Shown here: positions 9,875 through 17,095 of the stretch, in pieces | How positions within the stretch are numbered: position 1 is the stretch's first letter | How the letters are laid out: each line of letters starts with the position of its first letter | Source of the DNA: JBFWWW01 sp050245975 | GTDB lineage: Bacteria; Pseudomonadota; Alphaproteobacteria; Rhizobiales; Hyphomicrobiaceae | NCBI GenBank assembly: GCA_050245975.1 | Contig: JBFWWW010000039.1 | Location: 1 to 24,508, forward strand | Length of the DNA stretch: 24,508 nucleotides | Direction: 5' to 3' | Notes under the pieces: model-generated | Seen by the model: the letters and a program-made list of their open reading frames with translations, nothing else | What the model was told of the DNA's origin: nothing | Database searches by the model: none | Translations under genes and position numbers: made by a program

Positions 9875-9934
9875 CGGTTTGCGTTTCTTCTGCAATCCGA
9901 TAGGCCTGAGCCAGGGGATCGAGGGACGGCGCAA

Positions 9935-10888
9935 ATGTCCAAGAGATTTGTCGGCGCGCGACAGACAACGCTTGGTCGCGAAGTCGAGCTTTCGGGGACC
10001 GGGGTGCACAGCGGCGCTCCCGTATCGATGGTCCTCCATCCGGCGGAAGCCGGCACCGGTTTCAAGTTTCTCGTCAGCAAACGTGGACGCATCGTCGCCG
10101 AAATTCCGGCCAGCGTCGCGTCCGTAAAAAACCTGACGCTGTGCACCGTGATCGGTGACGACAGCGGCGTCACGGTCAGCACGGTGGAACATCTTCTCGC
10201 CGCGTTGCGCGGCCTCAGCATCGACAACTGCTACATCGAGATCGACAGTCGCGAAGTGCCCATCATGGATGGCAGCGCGGCTGTTTTCGTATCCGCCATC
10301 GACGAGGCGGGCATCCGCGAGCTGAACGAGCCGCGCCAGTTCATCAAGGTTCTGAAGCCGATCCGTGTCGAGGACGGCGACTGCTGGGGCGAACTCGTCC
10401 CGCACTCGACCTTCAAGCTCGACGTCGAGATCGCTTTCGACACGCCGCTCATCGGCCAGCAGCGCCTGGCGCTGGAGATGTCGCCCGGCGTTTTCCGCAA
10501 TGAGATTTCCAGCGCCCGGACCTTCGGCTTCATGCGCGACGTGGAAAAGCTCTGGAAAGCCGGTCTGGCGCTCGGCGCTTCGCTCGAAAACACCGTCGCG
10601 CTCGCCGACGACCGCATCATGAATCCGGACGGCCTGCGCCATCCGCAGGAGTTCGTTCGCCACAAGATGCTGGACGCCGTGGGCGATCTGGCTCTGGCTG
10701 GCTCGCCGCTGCTCGCCTCCTATCGCTCGGTGCGTGGCGGGCATCGTCTCAACGCGCATGTCCTGCAGGCGCTGTTCGCCGATAGCGAGGCCTGGGCTTA
10801 TGTCCGCGCCCCCCGCGTCCGCGACTCGATCCCGGTGGACCTCAGCGTCGGTTCGGCCGCCGTCAACTACGCGGCCGATCGGAGCTGA
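9935..10888 (+). CDS. lpxC: UDP-3-O-acyl-N-acetylglucosamine deacetylase
   Basis: A 317-residue cytoplasmic zinc hydrolase that removes the acetyl group from UDP-3-O-acyl-GlcNAc, the committed step of lipid A synthesis. GTGVHSG (residues 21-27) and TVEHLLAALRG, with the catalytic glutamate E85 and zinc ligand H86, are present. The second zinc site is HKMLD (H243, D247) and the catalytic histidine is H270 in the GGH motif. All expected catalytic residues are therefore intact. The ATG at 9935 has GAGGGA at 9921-9926. Length is near the usual 300-310 residues, with a short C-terminal extension. The place after ftsZ and before bamD is common in Alphaproteobacteria. Confidence 0.97.
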   Translation: MSKRFVGARQTTLGREVELSGTGVHSGAPVSMVLHPAEAGTGFKFLVSKRGRIVAEIPASVASVKNLTLCTVIGDDSGVTVSTVEHLLAALRGLSIDNCYIEIDSREVPIMDGSAAVFVSAIDEAGIRELNEPRQFIKVLKPIRVEDGDCWGELVPHSTFKLDVEIAFDTPLIGQQRLALEMSPGVFRNEISSARTFGFMRDVEKLWKAGLALGASLENTVALADDRIMNPDGLRHPQEFVRHKMLDAVGDLALAGSPLLASYRSVRGGHRLNAHVLQALFADSEAWAYVRAPRVRDSIPVDLSVGSAAVNYAADRS

Positions 10889-10903
10889 TCGCCGGCGCAT
10901 TTG

Positions 10904-10919
10904 CGGGCGGACCCGCCCG
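10904..10919 (+). terminator. hairpin after lpxC, possible weak terminator
   Basis: CGGGCG at 10904-10909 pairs perfectly with CGCCCG at 10914-10919 across a GACC loop, and the stem can extend by a G-T and a T-A pair. It lies 15 bases after the lpxC stop codon. The following TAATCGACC is not a T tract, so intrinsic termination would be weak; an RNA 3'-end stabilising role is equally possible. Confidence 0.35.
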
Positions 10920-10970
10920 TAATCGACCCGGCGACCTTAATTCCGTACCGTCCGGGGGCTAGTTTTCGAT

Positions 10971-11039
10971 TGTCCTTGTTTTCTGGCTCTTCGCGGCCGC
11001 ATTGGCGCGCCGCGCGGGGGTATGCTAGGGACAAGGACA
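10971..11039. repeat. 9-bp inverted repeat bracketing the pre-bamD region
   Basis: TGTCCTTGT at 10971-10979 and ACAAGGACA at 11031-11039 are perfect reverse complements separated by 51 bases. The enclosed core contains GC-rich palindromes and the TATGCT hexamer. It could form a long stem in RNA or be a paired protein site. It may also be chance. Confidence 0.5.
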
Positions 11040-11110
11040 GCAACGAGAATCATACGCGGCCGGCGTGCAAGTCGGGGGTGCGGGAGCCGCGGTCAGAACA
11101 GGGACGGCCA

Positions 11111-12112
11111 ATGTCATTCAGCCGGTCGATCTTGGGGTGGCCCGCATCCATCGCCCGCTGGGCGTCCGCCATCCTCTTCGCCGTCGCGCTGTCGGCCTGT
11201 TCGTCCTCCAACGACAACGCCAAGCTGCTCAATCCCGATCCGCCGGGCAAGATGTACGCCGATGCCGAGTTGATGCTCAACAAGGGCCACTTCTCGGATG
11301 CCGCGAAGAAGTTCGAGGACATCGACCGCGATCATCCCTATTCGCCCGAGGCGCGCCGCGCCATCGTGATGGCCGCCTATTCCTTCTACAAGGCGGGCAA
11401 GTACCCCGAAGCGATCGCGTCCGCGCAGCGCTATACGACACTGCATCCGGGAACGAAGGAAGCCGCGCTGGCGCATCACATCATCGCGTCGGCCAACTTC
11501 GACGAGATCAAGTCGCCGGCGCGCGACCAGACGGCGACGCGAAAGGCGCTGAACGAGCTGCGCGTCCTGCGCCAGCGGTATCCGGACAGCCCCTACTCGA
11601 AGCAGGCCGAGAACCGCATTCGCCTCGCGGAGGATCTGCTGGCTGCATCGGAGATGAACGTCGGCCGCTATTATCTGAAGGGGCGCAACTACGGCGCTGC
11701 CATCAATCGGTTCAAGGTCGTCGTCACCGACTATCAGACAACCGCGCACGTCGAGGAAGCGCTGTACCGTATCGTCGAAGCCGACCTCGCGCTCGGCATC
11801 GCGCCTGACGCGCAGGCCACCGCTGCCGTGCTTGGACACAACTTCCCGAACTCGTCCTGGTACAAGGACGCCTACGGCCTGCTGCAGGAGCAGAACCTGT
11901 CGCCCCAGCACAATTCGGGGAGCTGGATTGCGAAGGCGTGGAAAACCATCGTTCCGGGCCAGAAAAAGCCTGAGCCTCAGCCGCAGGCCGTGCCGCCGGG
12001 GCTGCCGCAGCCCGATCAGCTGCCGCCGGTGCGCGGACCGTCGGAGGACATTCCGACCGCCAGCACGACGCGGTCGCCGACCAAGCCGATGGGTCTCGTC
12101 CAGGCGCATTAA
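11111..12112 (+). CDS. bamD: outer membrane protein assembly factor BamD (ComL) lipoprotein
   Basis: A 333-residue lipoprotein, the essential TPR subunit of the BAM complex that inserts beta-barrel proteins into the outer membrane. A signal peptide is followed by a lipobox (LSAC, with C30 as the lipidated residue). TPR-type helices follow, with YADAELMLNKGHFSDAAKKF, KAGKYPEAIASAQRY and RQRYPDSPYSKQAENRI, all typical of BamD. The C-terminal 60 or so residues are proline-rich and probably disordered. The start at 11111 is chosen because AGGGA at 11100-11104 precedes it and the signal peptide then starts at the right place; the frame is open further upstream. The gene follows lpxC, and ligA follows after 108 bases. 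Confidence 0.95.
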   Translation: MSFSRSILGWPASIARWASAILFAVALSACSSSNDNAKLLNPDPPGKMYADAELMLNKGHFSDAAKKFEDIDRDHPYSPEARRAIVMAAYSFYKAGKYPEAIASAQRYTTLHPGTKEAALAHHIIASANFDEIKSPARDQTATRKALNELRVLRQRYPDSPYSKQAENRIRLAEDLLAASEMNVGRYYLKGRNYGAAINRFKVVVTDYQTTAHVEEALYRIVEADLALGIAPDAQATAAVLGHNFPNSSWYKDAYGLLQEQNLSPQHNSGSWIAKAWKTIVPGQKKPEPQPQAVPPGLPQPDQLPPVRGPSEDIPTASTTRSPTKPMGLVQAH

Positions 12113-12155
12113 GGTTCATCTGAATAGGGACCGCCGGTTTACGGATAGGTGCCGG

Positions 12156-12171
12156 AGCCTGTCAGCAGGCT
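12156..12171 (+). repeat. 6-bp hairpin between bamD and ligA
   Basis: AGCCTG (12156-12161) and CAGGCT (12166-12171) pair perfectly around a TCAG loop, in the 108-base gap where recN is often found in related genomes. No T tract follows. It may be a weak terminator or leader hairpin. Confidence 0.4.
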
Positions 12172-12220
12172 GTCGTCGGACGCTTGCGGTCGGTCCGGGG
12201 CTTGGGGCACAGTCCCGCGC

Positions 12221-14362
12221 ATGGCGAAGAAAAAAGCATCGGCGCCGGGCGCGGTCGACACCCTCACTCCCGCACAGGCCAAGTCCGAACTCGCGCGGCT
12301 GGCGCGCGAGATCGCGCATCACGACGCTCTCTACTACCGCAACGACGCGCCCGAGATTTCCGACGCTGCCTACGATGACCTGCGCAGGCGCAACACCGCC
12401 ATCGAAGCCCGCTTTCCCGATCTTGTCCGTCCCGACAGCCCCTCGCGCAAGGTAGGTGCCGCTCCGGTCGAAGCCTTCGGCAAGGTGCGCCACGACGTGC
12501 CGATGCTGTCCCTCGGCAACGCCTTTTCGGACGCGGATGTGGCCGAGTTCATCGCTCGCGTACGCCGCTTCCTCGGTCTTGGCGACGACGGTCTCGTCGA
12601 GGTGACCGCCGAGCCCAAGATCGACGGCCTGTCGATGTCGATCCGCTACGAGAAGGGCGAGCTCGTGGAGGCGGCCACGCGCGGCGATGGGCAGGAGGGC
12701 GAGAACGTCACCGCCAACATCCGCACCATCAGGCAGATCCCGCATCGCTTGCGCGGCAAGGATGTCCCAGATCGCATCGATGTGCGCGGGGAGATCTATC
12801 TCGGTCACGAGGATTTTCGCCGCCTCAACGCCGAACAGGCCGCCGCCGGTCAGAAGGTCTTCGCCAATCCGCGCAACGCGGCGGCAGGCTCTTTGCGCCA
12901 GCTCGATCCGTCGATCACCGCCCGCCGTCCGCTCCGTTTCTTTGCCTACGCCTGGGGCGCCGCTTCCAGCCTCCCTGCCGATACGCAGGCAGGCGTGGTC
13001 GGCGCATTCAAGCGGTGGGGTCTGCCCGTCAACCCGCTCATGAAGGTGTGCCGGTCGGTCGAGGAGGTGCTGAAGTTCTATCGCGAGATGGGCGAGCGGC
13101 GCGCGGGGCTCGACTACGATATCGACGGCGTCGTCTACAAGGTGAACCGTCTCGACCTGCAGGAGCGGCTGGGATTTGTATCCCGCTCCCCGCGCTGGGC
13201 CATCGCGCACAAGTTTCCGGCCGAGCAGGCGACCACCGTCCTGCGCGACATCGAGATCCAGGTCGGCCGCACGGGGGCTCTGACACCGGTCGCCAAGCTC
13301 GAGCCCGTCACTGTCGGCGGCGTCGTCGTCACCAATGCGACGCTGCACAACGAGGACGAGATCGAACGCAAGGATATCCGCATCGGCGACACCGTGATCG
13401 TCCAGCGCGCCGGGGATGTCATTCCCCAGATCCTCGGCTTTGTTGCAGAGAAGCGTCCGAAGGGAGCGCGCAAGTTCAGCTTCCCGCACGTCTGCCCCGT
13501 GTGTGGCAGCCATGCCGTGCGCGAGAGCGACGAGAAGACCGGTCGCACGGATGTCGTTCGCCGCTGTACTGGGGGGCTGATCTGTCCGGCTCAGGCCAAG
13601 GAGCGGCTCAAGCATTTCGTCTCGCGCAACGCCTTCGATATCGAGGGGCTCGGCGGCGAGCGCATCGATCTGTTCTTCGACGAAGGCCTCATCCGCACGC
13701 CGGCCGATATCTTCACGCTTGCCGCCCGCGACCGCACCGCGCCGGAGCATCTCGCCGATCGCAAGGGCTTCGGCGCCAAGTCGGTCGAAAATCTCTTCAA
13801 GGCCATCGAGGCGAGGCGCTCTATTGCGCTGGACCGCTTTATCTATGCTCTGGGCATCCGTCACATCGGCGAGACGACCGCGCGCGATCTGGCCAAGGCG
13901 CTGGGCACGTTTGATGCCGTAAGCACTCTCGCCATCGCCGCCGCGAAGGGCGGGCCCGAGAGCGAGGCTTATCGCGACCTCGACAACATCGATGGCATTG
14001 GCGCCACCGTCGTCGATGCGCTGGCCGATTTTTTCGGCGAGGAGCACAACACGAAGGCCGTCGATGCGCTCCTCAGGGAGGTGAAGCCGCAACCCTACAA
14101 GCGCATTGCTGCAGTCGCTTCGCCGGTCACCGAGAAAACCGTTGTGTTCACCGGCACGCTTGAGCGCCTGACGCGCAGTGAGGCCAAGGCACAGGCCGAG
14201 CGCCTGGGCGCCAAGGTTGCGGGCTCGGTATCCAAGAAGACGGACTATGTCGTCGCCGGCGCCGATGCCGGATCCAAGTTGACGAAAGCGCGCGATCTCG
14301 GCGTGGCCGTCCTGACCGAGGACGAGTGGCTCGATCTCATCGGCAAGGGCGGCAAGCCCTAG
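12221..14362 (+). CDS. ligA: NAD-dependent DNA ligase LigA
   Basis: A 713-residue ligase that seals nicks in replication and repair using NAD. The N-terminal Ia domain (LYYRNDAPEISDAAYDDL) is followed by the adenylation motif KIDG, with the nucleophile K133. The OB-fold region, with VGRTGALTPVAKLEPV, comes next. The zinc finger has four cysteines at 425, 428, 449 and 455. Helix-hairpin-helix repeats follow, with LGIRHIGETTARDLAKALG and NIDGIGATVVDALADFF. A BRCT domain (from about residue 636, VTEKTVVFTGTLERLTR) ends the protein. The ATG at 12221 gives a normal start; an upstream in-frame GTG at 12149 would add 24 residues not seen in the family. The stop shares bases with the convergent aminopeptidase. 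Confidence 0.97.
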   Translation: MAKKKASAPGAVDTLTPAQAKSELARLAREIAHHDALYYRNDAPEISDAAYDDLRRRNTAIEARFPDLVRPDSPSRKVGAAPVEAFGKVRHDVPMLSLGNAFSDADVAEFIARVRRFLGLGDDGLVEVTAEPKIDGLSMSIRYEKGELVEAATRGDGQEGENVTANIRTIRQIPHRLRGKDVPDRIDVRGEIYLGHEDFRRLNAEQAAAGQKVFANPRNAAAGSLRQLDPSITARRPLRFFAYAWGAASSLPADTQAGVVGAFKRWGLPVNPLMKVCRSVEEVLKFYREMGERRAGLDYDIDGVVYKVNRLDLQERLGFVSRSPRWAIAHKFPAEQATTVLRDIEIQVGRTGALTPVAKLEPVTVGGVVVTNATLHNEDEIERKDIRIGDTVIVQRAGDVIPQILGFVAEKRPKGARKFSFPHVCPVCGSHAVRESDEKTGRTDVVRRCTGGLICPAQAKERLKHFVSRNAFDIEGLGGERIDLFFDEGLIRTPADIFTLAARDRTAPEHLADRKGFGAKSVENLFKAIEARRSIALDRFIYALGIRHIGETTARDLAKALGTFDAVSTLAIAAAKGGPESEAYRDLDNIDGIGATVVDALADFFGEEHNTKAVDALLREVKPQPYKRIAAVASPVTEKTVVFTGTLERLTRSEAKAQAERLGAKVAGSVSKKTDYVVAGADAGSKLTKARDLGVAVLTEDEWLDLIGKGGKP

Positions 14363-16188
14363 ATCGGGTCCGTGAGCGGTGCCGTGGCGGCGTCGAGCCA
14401 GACGCGATCCTCGCCCTTGAGCTGCGGCCCGATCAATTTGGCTACGCGGGCATGATAGACATCGATCCAATCCCGCTCCGTCGGAGACAGCAGCGTCGTC
14501 AGGATCAGCCTGCGGTCGATGGGCGCCAGCGTCAGGGTTTCGAAGCCCAGCATCTCGCGGTCGCCGCCGGCGATGGCCTCGGGTGGCGTCACAACCAGCA
14601 GGTTCTCGATGCGGATGCCGTAGGCGCCCTCCTTGTAGTAGCCGGGCTCGTTCGACACGATCATCCCGGCCTCGAGGGGGACCATGCCGCGCCGGGAAAT
14701 GCTCTGGGGTCCCTCGTGCACCGAGAGAAAGCTGCCGACGCCGTGTCCCGTGCCGTGGTCGTAGTCGAGCCCCGCCTGCCACAGGCTGCGCCGTGCAAAC
14801 GGATCGAGTTCGATACCGCGTGTGCCCTTGGGGAAGCGAGCCGTCGCGATCGCGATGTGCCCCTGCAGGACCCGCGTGAACCGGTCGCGCATTTCGGCTG
14901 TCGGCTTCCCCACGGCTACCGTGCGCGTGATGTCGGTCGTTCCGTCATGGTATTGCGCGCCGCTGTCGATCAGGAACAGCTCGCCGGCCTGCAGTCTGCG
15001 GTTCGTCTTCTCGTTGACCCGATAGTGGACGATGGCGCCGTGCGGTCCGCTGCCGGAGATGGTGTCGAAGCTGATCTCGGCGAGCTGGCCTGTCTCCCGC
15101 CGGAAGTTTTCCAGCATTCTCACCGCACCGATCTCGTCGATCCGTCCCGTCGGAGTCTCGCGGTCGAGCCAGGCGAGAAAGCGGGCCATCGCCACGCCGT
15201 CGCGCCGGTGGGCGTTGCGGGTGCCCTTGATCTCCGCTTCATTCTTGCGCGCCTTCGGCAGCAGGCAGGGATCGGCGGCGCGGGCAATGCGGCCGGCCTT
15301 GCCGCCGAGCTTGCGGTAGAACCACCACGCCGCGCTTCCCGGATCGAGGCGCACGCGCTTGTTTGATGCTTTCAGCCCGGCAATTTTTTTTGCCAGTGTC
15401 GCCGGGCTCGTGATGCGGGCCACGGCCTCGACGTGACCGGCAACGTTCGGGCCGATCTTCGCCTTGTCGACGAACAGTTCGGGGCGGCCCTTTGCCGGCA
15501 CGATGGCGAAGGCGAGGGGCACGGGGTTGTGCGCGACGTCCGAGCCGCGGATGTTGAACAGCCAGGCGATGGAGTCGGGCAGCGTCAGGATCACGGCATC
15601 CTGGTTGTCGGATTTCAAAGTCTCCTGCAGTTCGGCGATCTTGCGCGCGGCATCCTTGCCGGCCTGCTCCGCCGGCTGCGGCACGATAGCGCCCGACGGC
15701 GGCGCCGGCCGGTCACGACCCCATACGCGATCGATGGGATTGTACGGCAGCGGTTTCAGGATGATGCCGGCAATCTTCAGCGCCGCCGTCAGCGCTTCGA
15801 TATCGCCGACCGTGTGCAGCCACGGATCGAAACCGACGACGGCGCCGCGCTCCAGATGGCGGATCAGCCAGTCGCTCGGCTTGGCGTCGGGCACCTGCAG
15901 GATTTCGAAGACGCGCGTGTCGGTTTCCGAGCGCACCTGCACCGTATAGCGTCCGTCGACGAACAAGGCCGCCGCGCGCCGCGCGACGATGGCAAGACCC
16001 GCCGATCCGCCAAATCCCGTGAGCCATTTCAACCGCTCCGCCGATGGCGGCACGTATTCGCCCTGGTGCTCGTCGGCGCGGGGCACGAGCACGGCGTCGA
16101 CCCGCAGCGTGTCCATCAGCCCGCGCAACTGCTTCACCCGACCCGGCACGGCGTCGGGATTGGAGGTGCTTTCGAACGTCTGGAACAT
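14359..16188 (-). CDS. Xaa-Pro aminopeptidase (aminopeptidase P, M24B), long form
   Basis: A 609-residue cytoplasmic metallopeptidase predicted to remove the N-terminal residue from peptides with proline in second position. Two creatinase-type N-terminal domains (about 1-320) precede the catalytic pita-bread domain. The five metal ligands are recognisable: D408 in LIDSG, D419 in DGTTDITRT, the histidine of GTGHGVG, the glutamate of NEPGYY and the glutamate of IRIENLLVV. This three-domain form resembles eukaryotic cytosolic XPNPEP1 and is common in Alphaproteobacteria. The start at 16188 (MFQTFESTS) is chosen over an upstream in-frame ATG at 16266 because AAGG lies 9 bases before it and the extra residues are not family-like. 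The gene converges on ligA with a 4-base overlap. Confidence 0.93.
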   Translation of the reverse strand: MFQTFESTSNPDAVPGRVKQLRGLMDTLRVDAVLVPRADEHQGEYVPPSAERLKWLTGFGGSAGLAIVARRAAALFVDGRYTVQVRSETDTRVFEILQVPDAKPSDWLIRHLERGAVVGFDPWLHTVGDIEALTAALKIAGIILKPLPYNPIDRVWGRDRPAPPSGAIVPQPAEQAGKDAARKIAELQETLKSDNQDAVILTLPDSIAWLFNIRGSDVAHNPVPLAFAIVPAKGRPELFVDKAKIGPNVAGHVEAVARITSPATLAKKIAGLKASNKRVRLDPGSAAWWFYRKLGGKAGRIARAADPCLLPKARKNEAEIKGTRNAHRRDGVAMARFLAWLDRETPTGRIDEIGAVRMLENFRRETGQLAEISFDTISGSGPHGAIVHYRVNEKTNRRLQAGELFLIDSGAQYHDGTTDITRTVAVGKPTAEMRDRFTRVLQGHIAIATARFPKGTRGIELDPFARRSLWQAGLDYDHGTGHGVGSFLSVHEGPQSISRRGMVPLEAGMIVSNEPGYYKEGAYGIRIENLLVVTPPEAIAGGDREMLGFETLTLAPIDRRLILTTLLSPTERDWIDVYHARVAKLIGPQLKGEDRVWLDAATAPLTDPI

Positions 16189-16265
16189 CGCTTGGGCCTT
16201 TTGGTGGGCCTGTCGGGTGCGCTTTTGGCGGCGTCCACAGCCCCGTTTCGGAGTCGATTCGGGCA

Positions 16266-16271
16266 ATTATG
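16266..16271 (-). promoter_or_regulatory. candidate -10 element for aminopeptidase P
   Basis: On the - strand the hexamer reads CATAAT, one mismatch from TATAAT, 77 bases upstream of the chosen start. The hexamer at a 17-base spacing reads CGCACA, a poor -35. Confidence 0.2.
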
Positions 16272-16288
16272 AACAGAGGATAACTGTT
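16272..16288. repeat. 17-base dyad AACAG-N7-CTGTT
   Basis: AACAG (16272-16276) and CTGTT (16284-16288) are complementary with 7 bases between them. The dyad would lie in the spacer of the weak aminopeptidase promoter, a place suited to a repressor site. Five matching pairs is close to chance level. Confidence 0.3.
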
Positions 16289-16400
16289 TGTGCGACATAG
16301 TGAACTGGCATGCACCTGGTTCATTGCTGCGTTGCCGCATCCAATCTACCGCATCTGCGAAATGGGTATAGATAGAGCGTGCACACACGGTGCGCCGCGA

Positions 16401-16421
16401 TCTGCGGAAAGGGTCCGCAGA
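16401..16421. repeat. perfect 8-bp inverted repeat before the first small gene
   Basis: TCTGCGGA (16401-16408) and TCCGCAGA (16414-16421) are exact reverse complements around AAGGG. The 21-base dyad ends 30 bases before the ATG at 16452 and just upstream of its ribosome-binding site GGGGA (16442-16446). It is suited to be an operator or a 5'-leader hairpin. It is the clearest palindrome I found outside genes in the window. Confidence 0.65.
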
Positions 16422-16451
16422 CACGACCGCGGGGTGAGATTGGGGACTGAT

Positions 16452-16703
16452 ATGAGCACGACTGCGACGGCATATGCGCTTCCCGGTTCGGCGACTGCGC
16501 CGAAGGCGGAAGAGGCCGGAGAAGGGTTCTTCGACCGCGCATTCAGCCGTCTTGTGGCAGCACGCATGGCCGATGCCGATCGCATGATCCGCCAGCACAT
16601 GGCGGGCTACAGCGACGATCAGCTGGTCGCAATGGGTCTGTCGAAAGCCGAGATCGCCGAGCTGCGAAAACTTCGACACGTTCCGATGGCCTTCTGGCTG
16701 TAA
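16452..16703 (+). CDS. small protein related to DUF1127 (83 residues)
   Basis: A predicted 83-residue soluble protein of unknown function. The N-terminal 25 residues are Ala/Gly/Thr-rich and probably disordered. The C-terminal half has FFDRAFSRLVAARMADADR followed by the DUF1127-like pattern GYSDDQLVAMGLSKAEI and an LRK basic end. It aligns without gaps to the next gene's product, sharing D43, R44, R47, A51, G52, L58, G62, E67, R72 and W82. The ATG at 16452 has GGGGA at 16442-16446; the frame is open upstream, but that sequence lacks a good site. DUF1127 proteins in this group have been linked to stress and to phosphate or RNA metabolism, but no function should be assigned here. Confidence 0.75.
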   Translation: MSTTATAYALPGSATAPKAEEAGEGFFDRAFSRLVAARMADADRMIRQHMAGYSDDQLVAMGLSKAEIAELRKLRHVPMAFWL

Positions 16704-16828
16704 TCGGCGACGCGGCCCGCCGTTTGGCGAGCCGCCCGGCGCGTTGAGTTTCACCACCTGACAATGAGAGCGACCGGGACCTGCGCAAATCGCGTCGGCG
16801 GCGCCCCTGCCTTGAAGGATGACACGTC

Positions 16829-17080
16829 ATGAAAGCCACAACCTTTGCCTCCTCCGGCGCCGCGGCCTCGGCCGCCGACGTCGCATCGCAGTCCGCGAAC
16901 TGGTTCGTCCGCACCCTCGGCACGGCCGTCGCCCGTTACCGGGCCGATGCCGCCGATCGCGCGCTGCGGCGCGAGCTTGCCGGCATGGACGCCTTCCTGC
17001 TCAAGGACATCGGCATCGCCGAGGACGAGCTGTGGCGCATCCGCCGGCAGCACCGCTTCACCCCGCACGCCTGGCGCTGA
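16829..17080 (+). CDS. DUF1127 domain-containing small protein (83 residues)
   Basis: A predicted 83-residue protein. The C-terminal half carries the DUF1127 signature LAGMDAFLLKDIGIAEDELW, in which D-x-x-LLKDIGI is diagnostic, followed by the basic end RIRRQHRF. The N-terminal half is Ala/Ser-rich, then has a likely helix (NWFVRTLGTAVARYRADAA). The ATG at 16829 has AAGGA at 16815-16819, about nine bases upstream. It lies 125 bases after the first small gene, on the same strand and of identical length, and is probably a tandem paralogue of it. It converges on prmA with only seven bases between stop codons. Function is unknown. Confidence 0.85.
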   Translation: MKATTFASSGAAASAADVASQSANWFVRTLGTAVARYRADAADRALRRELAGMDAFLLKDIGIAEDELWRIRRQHRFTPHAWR

Positions 17081-17082
17081 TT

Positions 17083-17095
17083 GCGGCTCAGCCGC
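17083..17095. repeat. 5-bp hairpin at the convergent DUF1127/prmA junction
   Basis: GCGGC (17083-17087) and GCCGC (17091-17095) pair around TCA, which is the complement of the prmA stop codon. It may form in transcripts from either side and act as a weak bidirectional terminator, but there is no T tract on either strand. Confidence 0.35.

Larger units (their letters stand above)
9671..9934 (+). other. ftsZ-lpxC intergenic region with possible promoter and hairpins
   Basis: This 264-base gap holds no gene I can support. It is visibly less GC-rich than the flanking genes in its first half. It contains a short hairpin just after ftsZ (9677-9692, 5-bp stem CGGCC/GGCCG, 6-base loop, no T tract) and a perfect 6-bp inverted repeat at 9794-9810. 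A loose promoter-like pair, TTGCTG at 9847-9852 and TAAGAC at 9869-9874 with a 16-base spacer, sits upstream of lpxC. It is likely where lpxC gains its own transcription start, but that is inference. Confidence 0.5.
10889..11110 (+). other. lpxC-bamD intergenic region with inverted repeats
   Basis: This 222-base gap carries no gene. It begins with a GC-rich hairpin (10904-10919), then a T-rich stretch (about 10963-10982), then a GC-rich core, and ends with the bamD ribosome-binding site AGGGA at 11100-11104. A TATGCT hexamer at 11021-11026 could be a -10 element but has no convincing -35 at the right spacing. A 9-bp inverted repeat brackets this core. Confidence 0.5.
16189..16451. other. divergent intergenic region between aminopeptidase P and the first small gene
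   Basis: This 263-base gap is bidirectional regulatory space. It is less GC-rich than the genes. It contains a 17-base dyad at 16272-16288, a CATAAT hexamer on the - strand at 16266-16271, TATAGA on the + strand at 16367-16372 and a perfect 8-bp inverted repeat at 16401-16421. Neither hexamer has a convincing -35 partner. Confidence 0.5.

Noticed and set aside
9759..10127. Possible 122-codon frame crossing the ftsZ-lpxC gap
   Set aside because: It starts with TTG, has no family pattern, and its second half is lpxC in another frame.
10993..11011. GCGGCCGC and GGCGCGCC three bases apart, looking like a cloning linker
   Set aside because: Other GCGGCCGC sites occur in murC and after the helicase, so such palindromes are frequent here; flanking sequence is continuous and genomic.
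12116..14782. Very long - strand frame opposite ligA
   Set aside because: Long antisense frames arise in high-GC coding sequence; the translation is low-complexity and ligA is unambiguous on the + strand.
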